DNA of 7,182 bases, taken from positions 1 through 7,182 of the forward strand of contig JBBRVE010000117.1 of NCBI GenBank assembly GCA_038247245.1. Direction: 5' to 3'. Position numbers and translations under genes: made by a program. Shown piece by piece: positions 1-5,915 of the stretch. Numbering within the stretch: position 1 is the stretch's first letter; the number at the start of each line of letters is the position of its first letter. The notes below the pieces were generated by a model. That model was not told the DNA's origin. It made no database searches and saw nothing but the letters and a program-made list of their open reading frames with translations. This DNA is from JAPWJZ01 sp038247245 (GTDB lineage Bacteria > Pseudomonadota > Alphaproteobacteria > Micavibrionales > UBA2020).

Positions 1-571
1 CAAGGCGGAGCGTTCGCGCCTGCTGGCAGTTGACGGAGACCTTGATAACGTTGTCGGCATTTTGCGCAAGGATGAATTCCTTGCCAAATGGCTGGGCGGC
101 GACCGTCAGACGATGGACAGGCTGCTGGAAGAACCGCTGTTCGTGCGCGAAGACACAAAAGTCATGGAGTTGCTGGAATTCCTGAAAAAATACCCCGCCG
201 GTATCGCGGTCGTGACCGATAGCGAGGACGATGTTGCGGGCGTGGTGACGCATCTGGACTTGCTGGAGGCGATTGCCGGCGAATTCCCGAGCCAGCATGA
301 ACCTTATGCCCCGCTGTCGATCCACGAAAATGCCGAGGGCGGGCTCACCATCGATGGCATGGCGTCTATTTACGATGTCGCGCATAAACTGGGCGTCGAC
401 TATACGCCGAACGGGCATTTCGCCACGATTGCGGGACTGGTGCTGCACAGTCTTGGACGTATGCCCGCAGTCGGCGACCATCTGGACTGGCAGGGCTGGC
501 GCATCAAGGTCAAGCAGATGGACGGCCGCCGCATCGCCAAGATCAAGGTCAATAAAATCGTCGAGGAATAA
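1..571 (+). CDS. CBS-pair / CorC_HlyC domain protein, C-terminal part (5' end outside window)
   Basis: This is the C-terminal 189 residues of a larger protein. The frame is open from base 2 with no start, so the gene begins to the left; the TTG at 62 lies inside the CBS fold and is not a start. The first 20 or so visible residues (RLLAVDGDLDNVVGILRKDE) finish a first CBS motif. Residues 45-93 form a second one, with a VVTDSEDDVAGVVTHLDLLEAI strand-helix unit interrupted nowhere. Residues 105-187 match the CorC_HlyC transporter-associated domain (DGMASIYDVAHKLGV, TIAGLVLHSLGRMPAVGD, MDGRRIAKIKV). In this family the module sits behind a membrane domain, either DUF21/CNNM (magnesium/cobalt efflux, haemolysin-C-like) or TerC/YoaE. 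The AIAGEFP motif leans slightly to the TerC type, but the part that decides is missing. It converges on the next gene with 5 nt between stops. Confidence 0.88.
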   Translation, partial: KAERSRLLAVDGDLDNVVGILRKDEFLAKWLGGDRQTMDRLLEEPLFVREDTKVMELLEFLKKYPAGIAVVTDSEDDVAGVVTHLDLLEAIAGEFPSQHEPYAPLSIHENAEGGLTIDGMASIYDVAHKLGVDYTPNGHFATIAGLVLHSLGRMPAVGDHLDWQGWRIKVKQMDGRRIAKIKVNKIVEE

Positions 572-576
572 GAAGC

Positions 577-1620
577 CTAGCGGCTCTTGCGGGCCAGTTT
601 TTTGCAGGCCTGTTTTAATGTCTTGCCATGGATCTGGTCTTTCGGGGTCTGGCGCAGGATTTTTTCCGTCACATGCGCGGCCAGTGAGCCCCTGGGCGCT
701 TCGTTAAACACAGTCGCCACATTCTGCAGCCATTCCTGCTGCGTCAATTTTTCAAGTCGCATCGTGCCTTGCGGCATTGGCGCGGTGCGCGGTGCGCGGT
801 GCGAAATTTTGTCGAAGACGCCCTTCAGCCGCGATGCCATGTCATGCCCGCTATCGGGGGCTTTTGGCACGGGCTTCATCCATGCCAGCTTGCTCGCCAA
901 TTCCTCGATCTCGCCCTGTTTCGGGGCATGTCGCTGCGCTATCGTTTCGGCCGTCGCCTGCACGCCTTTTGCCGACAACAGGGTCGCGCCGGTATTTTCC
1001 AGCGCGGCATCAAGGGCAGGGGAGGTGGTATGGATGCCGGGCGCGCGCAAGGCGCGGGCAAGCGAAACTTCGCGCGCCTGTTCCAGCGTTATCGTCTGTT
1101 GCGATAACCCGCGCAGCACGGCGAAAACATCCGCCGCCATTTCCGCTTCTGCCCGCTCATGGGGCAGGGCGTCGTGCAGTGACGGTGTGCCGTGCCTTGT
1201 CATTCCGCGCCAGTTGGCGGTAAAACCGCTGCGTGTCACGGCATGGCCAAGCTCGTGTGCAAATGCGTAAGCCGCTTCCTGTGCCACCGTCGCGGTTGCG
1301 CCCAGATATTTCGATGTCGGCTGTGAAGATGACGCAACAAGGATATTACCCGATGCGTAATCCACTTCGGCCGCCCCGTTCTTCAGCAGGAATTTTTCAA
1401 CGGCGTGAAAAATGGCCGTTTCCGGGGGATATGCGTCGCCCAGCGAATGCAGAAAAGCGGGCGATGCATTGCGCAGCCAGTCGCGTAATTGCTGCGCGGC
1501 ATCCGGCGATGCGAGGTCGATAAAGGTCACCTGCGCCGTTTCCTGCGGATAGTCTCGCCGTGCGGCCAGAACGGCAGCGGCGTGGTCGAAAGCGGGATTT
1601 GGGCTGGCAGTGTCGGTCAT
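577..1620 (-). CDS. Putative HELGH zinc metalloprotease (protease paralogue 1)
   Basis: Predicted zincin-type metallopeptidase of 347 residues; I recognise the active site but no named family. HELGH is at residues 122-126 (two His ligands and catalytic Glu) inside a hydrophobic helix (AAYAFAHELGHAV). The likely third ligand is Glu160 in AEMAADVFAVLRGL, an arrangement like the E-x-AA/AD helix of ImmA/IrrE- and M48-type gluzincins. Near the N-terminus is ARRDYPQETAQVTFID, shared with the second protease at 3741-4808, as are the H-x-T...ALDA segment (about 197-206) and AQRHA. The C-terminal third is basic and ends KKLARKSR. There is no signal peptide or membrane segment, so it is cytosolic or exported by another route. 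The ATG at 1620 is preferred over the in-frame ATG at 1626 because AGGA lies 5 nt before it. It is divergent from the ankyrin operon. Substrate unknown. Confidence 0.85.
   Translation of the reverse strand: MTDTASPNPAFDHAAAVLAARRDYPQETAQVTFIDLASPDAAQQLRDWLRNASPAFLHSLGDAYPPETAIFHAVEKFLLKNGAAEVDYASGNILVASSSQPTSKYLGATATVAQEAAYAFAHELGHAVTRSGFTANWRGMTRHGTPSLHDALPHERAEAEMAADVFAVLRGLSQQTITLEQAREVSLARALRAPGIHTTSPALDAALENTGATLLSAKGVQATAETIAQRHAPKQGEIEELASKLAWMKPVPKAPDSGHDMASRLKGVFDKISHRAPRTAPMPQGTMRLEKLTQQEWLQNVATVFNEAPRGSLAAHVTEKILRQTPKDQIHGKTLKQACKKLARKSR
780..803. repeat. Heptanucleotide tandem repeat, three full copies, inside protease 1
   Basis: The unit GCGCGGT (plus strand) occurs three times in a row at 780-800, followed by a partial GCG. 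Read on the coding strand it encodes the HRAPRTAPM stretch in the basic C-terminal third of the protease. The unit is not a multiple of three, so gain or loss of one copy would shift the frame. Three copies is short for a slippage locus. Confidence 0.75.
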
Positions 1621-1625
1621 CGTCA

Positions 1626-1629
1626 TCCT
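1626..1629 (-). promoter_or_regulatory. Ribosome binding site choosing the ATG at 1620
   Basis: AGGA on the minus strand, read 1629 to 1626, overlaps the first possible ATG (1626-1624). It cannot serve that codon, but it sits 5 nt before the second ATG (1620-1618). This favours a protein two residues shorter than the longest reading. Confidence 0.55.
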
Positions 1630-1646
1630 GTATTAAATATTTTACA

Positions 1647-1675
1647 TAGATATTACAAAGAGATAGGGATGTCAA
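1647..1675 (-). promoter_or_regulatory. Candidate sigma-70-type promoter for protease 1
   Basis: On the minus strand a perfect TTGACA (-35) lies at 1675-1670. After a 17-nt spacer comes TATCTA at 1652-1647, a weak -10 matching 3 of 6. Transcription would begin near 1640, leaving a leader of about 20 nt before the ATG at 1620. The -35 and the spacing are good; the -10 is not. Confidence 0.45.
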
Positions 1676-1710
1676 CTGCCGACCCGCCGCAGTTGCCATA
1701 TGATTAATGA

Positions 1711-1723
1711 TTTATTCAATAAA
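1711..1723. promoter_or_regulatory. AT-rich perfect palindrome in the divergent control region
   Basis: TTTATT-C-AATAAA is a perfect 13-bp palindrome at 1711-1723. It is framed by a wider TGATTT-N8-AAATCA inverted repeat (1708-1713 and 1722-1727). It covers the -35 and part of the spacer of the ankyrin operon promoter and lies about 35 nt upstream of the protease 1 -35, so a regulator bound here could affect both directions. It is too AT-rich and loop-poor to read as a terminator for either gene. It may also be chance in an AT-rich spacer. Confidence 0.35.
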
Positions 1724-1741
1724 ATCAGCTATATATATAAC
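1713..1741 (+). promoter_or_regulatory. Candidate promoter for the ankyrin operon
   Basis: TATAAC at 1736-1741 matches the -10 consensus at 5 of 6 positions. A weak -35, TATTCA (1713-1718, 3 of 6), lies 17 nt upstream. A start near 1748 would give a leader of about 23 nt to the TTG at 1771. The -10 is in a run of alternating AT (1730-1740), so a neighbouring register is possible. Confidence 0.4.
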
Positions 1742-1770
1742 ATCTGCTGCACACATACGACAGGCGACAT

Positions 1771-2835
1771 TTGACGCAACAGGAACAAAGATTAGGGGCT
1801 TTGTCAGCAGCCTTCGAGCGCGCCAGCGCGCCGCCGGCCCGGGCGCCTGTGCCTGAACCGGACCAGTCCGAACTCGACCGCCGGATACTTGCCGCTGCGC
1901 GTAGCGGTGACCTGAGTGCCCTCGGCAGCCTGATCGCACAAGGGGCAAGCGCGAACGCAATTGACAGCATGGGTGATACGCCGCTGATAGAGGCGGTGCG
2001 CGCGAAGCACTACGAAGCCGTTGAAATCCTGCTGGCGGCAAAGGCGAACCCCGACCGCCCCAACAACATGCTGCTCCACCCGTTGATACTGGCGGTCACT
2101 GATCATGACGAAAAAATGGTGCGCATACTGCTGGAAGGCGGCGCGAATCCGGATTTGCGCAGCGATATCGACGTGACGCCGCTCATGGTGGCGGCTGAAT
2201 CGGGCGATGATGCGATTGCCACGCTGCTGCTGGATAAAAAAGCCAAACCAGACCTTGTGGATGAAAATGGCAACACCGCCGTGCTGCTGGCGACCATGAG
2301 CGGCCGCGAAAGCATGGTGCGGCTGCTGAAGCAGCATGGTGCGGACCTCGATATCCTCAATAATGATTCACTGACGCCTGTCATGCACACGGTGCTGAAG
2401 GGCGAAAATGACATGTTCGACACGCTGGCCGAACTGGGCGCAGACCTGACGCAGAAGCGCGGATCGCGTCCGCCGCCGTTCATGCAGGCATCGCGCACAG
2501 GCAATGCCCATGCGCTGGGGCATTTGATCAAGGCGGGCGTGCCGATGGATTTCAAGGTGTCCGATGGCACAGACGCGCTGATGCTGGCAGGCCGCTCCGG
2601 TTCGGTTGTGGTGGGCAAGATGCTGATTGACCTGGGTTTCGACCTTCATCATAAAAACGATAGTGGCAAAGACGCGCGCGCCGAGGCGCTGGAAGAGGGC
2701 CATGCAGCCTTCGTCAACCTCATCGACGTTGAACGCGCCAAACAGCTGGAGGCTGCGCTGCGCACGGGATTGAAGGGCACAGGAAAATCCGCGCCCCGCA
2801 CCGCATCGTTCCGCAAAAAGGTGCCACCAACATGA
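1771..2835 (+). CDS. Ankyrin-repeat protein 1
   Basis: A 354-residue protein built almost wholly of ankyrin repeats, which bind other proteins and have no catalysis of their own. After a Pro/Ala-rich N-terminus (1-32) there are about eight to nine repeats from 33 to about 320, with helix starts such as GDTPLIEAV (68-76), DVTPLMVAA (134-142) and NGNTAVLLAT (166-175). The usual TPLH is replaced by TPLI/TPLM, as is common in bacterial repeats. The last 17 residues are basic and carry SAPRTASFRKK (340-350), repeated almost exactly in ankyrin protein 2. No signal peptide or membrane segment is visible. The start is TTG at 1771, with AGG six nt upstream; an in-frame stop at 1738-1740 bars anything much longer and the next ATG is inside the repeats. 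It is the first gene of a two-gene operon, divergent from protease 1. Confidence 0.9.
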   Translation: MTQQEQRLGALSAAFERASAPPARAPVPEPDQSELDRRILAAARSGDLSALGSLIAQGASANAIDSMGDTPLIEAVRAKHYEAVEILLAAKANPDRPNNMLLHPLILAVTDHDEKMVRILLEGGANPDLRSDIDVTPLMVAAESGDDAIATLLLDKKAKPDLVDENGNTAVLLATMSGRESMVRLLKQHGADLDILNNDSLTPVMHTVLKGENDMFDTLAELGADLTQKRGSRPPPFMQASRTGNAHALGHLIKAGVPMDFKVSDGTDALMLAGRSGSVVVGKMLIDLGFDLHHKNDSGKDARAEALEEGHAAFVNLIDVERAKQLEAALRTGLKGTGKSAPRTASFRKKVPPT

Positions 2836-3737
2836 ATGGAGAACGCGCACCGCTTGACATGGCCGCCCTTGCCGAACCGCGCAGGTCCGACATGCGCAAT
2901 GCCTTCAATAGCGCTGCCGGCGCCTTCAGCAGGCCGTTCGAACGAGCCCGCGTGTATACAGTCAATGACCTGATTGAAGCCGTCAAAAAAGATGATGCGA
3001 AGCTTGTGCGCAAGGTTCTCGAGCAGGGGCTTGACCCGAACACGATGAATGAAGCCGGCGAACGGGCGCTTATGCTGGCGGCGAAGGAAGGCAAGAGCGC
3101 CGTCATCGGGGTATTGATCGAATACAAGGCTGACCCTGAACTCAGGGACAGCAGCGGGCGCAAACCTGTCATGTACGCCATACAGGGCGGGCATGTGGAA
3201 ACGCTGGAAGCGCTGCTGCAAAATGGCGCGAGCCCTAACGCCGCAGCGCCCGACCAGGCACGCCCGTTGAGGGCCGCCATCATGGGCGGCATGCTCAACG
3301 CCCGGCACGAAATTTTCGACATGCTGATGAAGCACGGCGCGGATGTGAATCAGTTGGCGGATGACAACACGACGCTGGTGATGATTGCAGCCGCCGCCGA
3401 CAATGAATATGCGCTCAAGGCGCTGCTGGCCAAAAATGCAACCATGGGCGGCGTCAGCAGCCATGGCGAGAATGCGCTGACGGTCGCGGCAGCCAATGGT
3501 TCAGCCAATACCGTGCGCGCGCTGCTGTCGGCGGGAATGGATGTGACGCATGTGAACGATCATGGGCGCACGGCAAGCGCCGCGGCCGCTCACGCAGGGT
3601 TCCCCGAGCTTGCAAAAACGCTGGAAGCAGCAGAGAAGAAACATGTCGAAGAAATGCTGAAGCACGGCACGGGCTACGAAACATCCGCACCCAAAACCGC
3701 GAAGTTCAAGAAGCGCGACGGGCAAAAGCCGGGATGA
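2832..3737 (+). CDS. Ankyrin-repeat protein 2
   Basis: A 301-residue ankyrin-repeat protein, predicted to act by binding a partner. A 43-residue N-terminus (with FERA at 36-39, also found in protein 1 as AAFERA) precedes about seven repeats from 44 to about 265. Examples are AGERALMLAAKEGK (75-88), SGRKPVMYAIQGGH (108-121) and HGENALTVAAANG (211-223). A charged helix (AAEKKHVEEMLKHG) then leads into the tail with SAPKTAKFKKR (285-295), the counterpart of SAPRTASFRKK in protein 1. Its ATG overlaps the stop of protein 1 in ATGA (2832-2835), which indicates translational coupling and probably matched amounts of the two proteins. AAGG lies some 11 nt upstream. No export signal is visible. Its stop is only 3 nt from that of the opposing protease 2 gene. 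The partner is not identifiable from sequence; the neighbouring proteases are the obvious candidates. Confidence 0.9.
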   Translation: MNGERAPLDMAALAEPRRSDMRNAFNSAAGAFSRPFERARVYTVNDLIEAVKKDDAKLVRKVLEQGLDPNTMNEAGERALMLAAKEGKSAVIGVLIEYKADPELRDSSGRKPVMYAIQGGHVETLEALLQNGASPNAAAPDQARPLRAAIMGGMLNARHEIFDMLMKHGADVNQLADDNTTLVMIAAAADNEYALKALLAKNATMGGVSSHGENALTVAAANGSANTVRALLSAGMDVTHVNDHGRTASAAAAHAGFPELAKTLEAAEKKHVEEMLKHGTGYETSAPKTAKFKKRDGQKPG

Positions 3738-3740
3738 TCA

Positions 3741-4808
3741 TCAAATTTTGATAGGCTTGAAACTGTCGGCGATCTTGCTGACGAAGTTTTTGGGTTTTTC
3801 GGCACGCGCCAGACTGACGGTTTGTTGCGCCTTCCTGCCGCCTATATCGCGGTCGCCGGCTTTGTCCTGCAGGGCCTGCTTGGCTTCTTTCCAGTAGTCG
3901 GTGTTCACGTCGACCTTGTGCTCGAACGACCCAAGCTTGATGACGCCGGTTTCCAGCACGTTGTTCAACACGCGGGCGGCGATATAGAATTCCTGGGAAT
4001 GTGCAGGTGAATCTATCGCGATTTGCTGCAGGTTATGCAGCTTGGCGTCGATAACCTCGTGCCGCACGGCCAGCGCCCCCGTTTCGGTTTCCTCCATCGT
4101 ATAGCCGTTGGAATTCTGCATCTTGGAAAACTTGCTATGGGCCTTCGATGTGGTGTCAAAGGTCCTGGCATGCTGCTGCGCGACCTTGACGATTTCCTGC
4201 TTGGACAGTGAAATGAAGTCGATGTTTTTCGGGTTGATTGCCATGGCATCCAGCGCCATCGCCGTCATGTGCGAAAAATCCATCGTCATCAGCATCGCCT
4301 GTCCGCGATGGTCCGCCAGAGACAGCAGGTCGCTTTTCTGGAATGTGCCGTCTTTCAGCCCGCGCATCATGGCGAAGGTATAGGCGGCGATTTCCTTGTA
4401 TTCGTCGGACTTGCCCGAATTCATGCCCTGCGCGTTCGGCACCACGAAATGTCCCAGCTCGTGCTGGAAACAGAAATAAGCGCTTTTGTAATCGTCGCCG
4501 GGGAAAGATTGCTTGTCGCCTTCGCGCGCAACGGGGATCAGCATCAGGTCGTGGCCGTTCATTTCCGTGGCAAGTGCGGTCGAGGTCTTGGCGTTTTTGA
4601 TGATGTGTTCGAATTGCGCGTTCGTCAGCTTGGCTTTCTTCGCAAACGCCTCCAGCTTTTCGGGGAAATCGGCGGCGGACGTGTCGATGAAAGTCAGGTT
4701 CGATGTTTCCTTGGGATAATCGCGGCGCGCATCGGCGACGGCCTGCTCGAAGTCGAACACCTGGGGCGCATCCTGTTTAAAAAACTGGCTAACCTGCTGA
4801 TCCGGCAT
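3741..4808 (-). CDS. Putative HELGH zinc metalloprotease (protease paralogue 2)
   Basis: Predicted zinc metallopeptidase of 355 residues, homologous to the protein at 577-1620. HELGH is at 116-120 within AYFCFQHELGHFVV. Glu139 in KEIAAYTFAMMRGLK, 19 residues after the second His, is the likely third ligand. The shared N-terminal box is ADARRDYPKETSNLTFID (about 25-42), and SHMTAMALDA (about 179-188) and AQQHA (about 211-215) also match paralogue 1. The remainder, including the basic end KIADSFKPIKI, is little conserved. No signal peptide or membrane segment is seen. An in-frame ATG at 4832 would add eight residues, but TATAAT at 4841-4836 would put the transcript start at about 4829, after that codon. 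The ATG at 4808 has GGAAG just upstream and is chosen. The gene converges on ankyrin gene 2 (3-nt gap) and diverges from the outer-membrane gene. The substrate is unknown. Confidence 0.85.
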   Translation of the reverse strand: MPDQQVSQFFKQDAPQVFDFEQAVADARRDYPKETSNLTFIDTSAADFPEKLEAFAKKAKLTNAQFEHIIKNAKTSTALATEMNGHDLMLIPVAREGDKQSFPGDDYKSAYFCFQHELGHFVVPNAQGMNSGKSDEYKEIAAYTFAMMRGLKDGTFQKSDLLSLADHRGQAMLMTMDFSHMTAMALDAMAINPKNIDFISLSKQEIVKVAQQHARTFDTTSKAHSKFSKMQNSNGYTMEETETGALAVRHEVIDAKLHNLQQIAIDSPAHSQEFYIAARVLNNVLETGVIKLGSFEHKVDVNTDYWKEAKQALQDKAGDRDIGGRKAQQTVSLARAEKPKNFVSKIADSFKPIKI

Positions 4809-4812
4809 CAAA

Positions 4813-4817
4813 CTTCC
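4813..4817 (-). promoter_or_regulatory. Ribosome binding site choosing the ATG at 4808
   Basis: GGAAG (minus strand, 4817-4813) lies 4 nt before the ATG at 4808, or 6 nt counting from the GGA core. The alternative ATG at 4832 has no purine-rich site in front of it, only the TATAAT region. Confidence 0.5.
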
Positions 4818-4835
4818 ATTTTGTGGTTTCATAAC

Positions 4836-4841
4836 ATTATA
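4836..4841 (-). promoter_or_regulatory. Candidate -10 box for protease 2
   Basis: A perfect TATAAT reads leftward at 4841-4836. No good -35 is found 16-18 nt upstream (best 2 of 6), so an activator or another polymerase contact would be needed. The predicted start of transcription, near 4829, leaves a short leader of about 20 nt before the ATG at 4808. Confidence 0.4.
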
Positions 4842-4879
4842 GCGGGAACATGCTAAAAAACAGCTTAAATTAAACTAAG

Positions 4880-4899
4880 TAATTGATTTAAAACAATTA
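4880..4899. promoter_or_regulatory. AT-rich inverted repeat between divergent promoters
   Basis: TAATTG (4880-4885) and CAATTA (4894-4899) are perfect inverted arms around an 8-nt spacer. The element ends 9 nt before the TTGACA of the rightward promoter and lies about 40 nt upstream of the leftward -10. That is a typical place for an operator or activator site acting on both genes. Chance is possible, since the spacer is very AT-rich. Confidence 0.35.
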
Positions 4900-4908
4900 T
4901 ATCATCGT

Positions 4909-4937
4909 TTGACATAAGTGCGTTTCCGTCTTAATGT
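4909..4937 (+). promoter_or_regulatory. Candidate promoter for the outer-membrane protein gene
   Basis: A perfect TTGACA (4909-4914) is followed after 17 nt by TAATGT (4932-4937), a weak -10 matching 3 of 6. Transcription would begin near 4944, giving a leader of about 25 nt. This start point excludes the in-frame GTG at 4918 as the beginning of the protein. Confidence 0.45.
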
Positions 4938-4958
4938 CCGCCTACACATTTTCAGTAC

Positions 4959-4962
4959 GGAG
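4959..4962 (+). promoter_or_regulatory. Ribosome binding site for the outer-membrane protein gene
   Basis: GGAG at 4959-4962 lies 6 nt before the ATG at 4969, the best-formed site of its kind on this strand. It settles the start there and places the signal peptide exactly at the N-terminus. Confidence 0.65.
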
Positions 4963-4968
4963 AATTTT

Positions 4969-5913
4969 ATGTTCAAGCCCAAGAAGGCCAGTGGCCTCTC
5001 GCACGTTTTTTCCTCGGCCATGATGAGCGCCGGATTGATGCTCTCCGCGCAGCCCTCGCGTGCGCAGGAAGCGCCCAGCGCACCGCCCGAACCCGTGCCC
5101 GCCGCACAGCCTGACTGGAACAATGCGGCGCCGTCGCACACGAAAGCGCAGTCCACGGGCGGCTTGAACGACCGCATCGACGATTATTTCGCACGCAAGC
5201 CGACTGTTTATGTGACGCGCGAAAATCTCTGGATCTCGACGCCCTCGCGTTACGACGTGAAGATGCTGCCGCTGGAACAGACCGGCGTGCTGAGCGTGAC
5301 GCGCGAATATCTTGAATTGAAGCCGCTGAAAAAAGAATGGTACGGCCGCGCGAACGGTATTGAATACGGCGTGCAGTTCAATATCGGTGCCGGCAGCAGC
5401 ACTTCGACACAAGTGTCGTCCGACTGGACGTATCGCGGCGGTTTCAACCTGGGCTACTTCGATAATCCCGTTGAAAAAGTGAACGGCCGTTACACGCGCG
5501 ACAGCGAAGGCAACGCACGCGCCGGTGCCTTCGTCGAAGGCGTCAAGAACGTGCATATCGGCAGTCTGCCGGCGTCGCTTATCGTCGGCACCTCGGTTGG
5601 TCGCGTGTCCGGTCCCGAAATCGGTCGCGGCAGCGATGCGCGCGTCTATTCCGAAATCAACTTCCCCAGCCTGTTTAACGGCAAGGCGGGTCGTAATGGC
5701 GCGAATGAATACGGGCTCGGCAATTTCTCCGGCGTGGTGCGCACCTATGCAGGCACCCAGAATTACGGCGTTGAAGCGGGTTTCTATTTTAACAACCTGA
5801 AGGACGACGGCAGCCGCATCAACCTGAGCATCGGCCCCGAAGTGCGCTACGATAAAGAAAAGGGCACATCGTTCCGCATGCGCGTGAAAATCTCGCCGAA
5901 TAAATTCTGGTAG
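4969..5913 (+). CDS. Predicted outer-membrane beta-barrel protein, family unknown
   Basis: A 314-residue exported protein. Residues 1-32 form a signal peptide: a basic start (FKPKK), a hydrophobic core (about 14-27) and likely cleavage after SRA at 30-32. A Pro/Ala-rich linker follows (33-60). From about 78 on, the sequence is dominated by short alternating strands rich in aromatics and glycine, for example GIEYGVQFNIGAG, TYRGGFNLGYF, NYGVEAGFYFNN and INLSIGPEVRYD. The last strand, SFRMRVKISPNKFW, ends on an aromatic residue, the usual beta-signal for insertion by the BAM complex. The size would suit a barrel of roughly 10-12 strands, perhaps with a periplasmic N-terminal part. I do not recognise a porin, autotransporter or receptor family. 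It is divergent from protease 2, and its stop lies 2 nt from that of the peroxiredoxin gene. A periplasmic beta-rich protein is the main alternative. Confidence 0.82.
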   Translation: MFKPKKASGLSHVFSSAMMSAGLMLSAQPSRAQEAPSAPPEPVPAAQPDWNNAAPSHTKAQSTGGLNDRIDDYFARKPTVYVTRENLWISTPSRYDVKMLPLEQTGVLSVTREYLELKPLKKEWYGRANGIEYGVQFNIGAGSSTSTQVSSDWTYRGGFNLGYFDNPVEKVNGRYTRDSEGNARAGAFVEGVKNVHIGSLPASLIVGTSVGRVSGPEIGRGSDARVYSEINFPSLFNGKAGRNGANEYGLGNFSGVVRTYAGTQNYGVEAGFYFNNLKDDGSRINLSIGPEVRYDKEKGTSFRMRVKISPNKFW

Positions 5914-5915
5914 GA

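Noticed and set aside
62..64. TTG at 62 as the start of the CBS protein
   Set aside because: The frame continues upstream to the window edge and encodes CBS-domain sequence, so the gene begins outside the window.
587..1270. Plus-strand open frame (227 residues) opposite protease 1
   Set aside because: The translation is Cys/Ser/Arg-rich with no motif. The opposite strand carries HELGH and the motifs shared with protease 2, so this is a shadow.
2649..3464. Long minus-strand open frame (271 residues) across both ankyrin genes
   Set aside because: It is antisense to two genes with clear repeat structure, its translation is rich in His, Arg, Ala and Cys without domain character, and it has no ribosome site. 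It is a shadow of the GC-rich coding strand.
1771..3737. Ankyrin genes as recent transfer from a eukaryote
   Set aside because: Composition and codon style match the neighbours, the genes are operonic with an ATGA overlap, and the TPLM-type repeats are common in bacteria.
3730..3745. Terminator between ankyrin gene 2 and protease 2
   Set aside because: TGATCATCA has a short self-complementary core (TGATCA), but the stem is only 3 bp with no loop and no T-run, so it cannot act as an intrinsic terminator.
4918..4968. GTG at 4918 as the start of the outer-membrane protein
   Set aside because: It lies inside the promoter (TTGACA 4909-4914, -10 at 4932-4937) and would put 17 residues before the signal peptide. 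GGAG and the ATG at 4969 fit far better.
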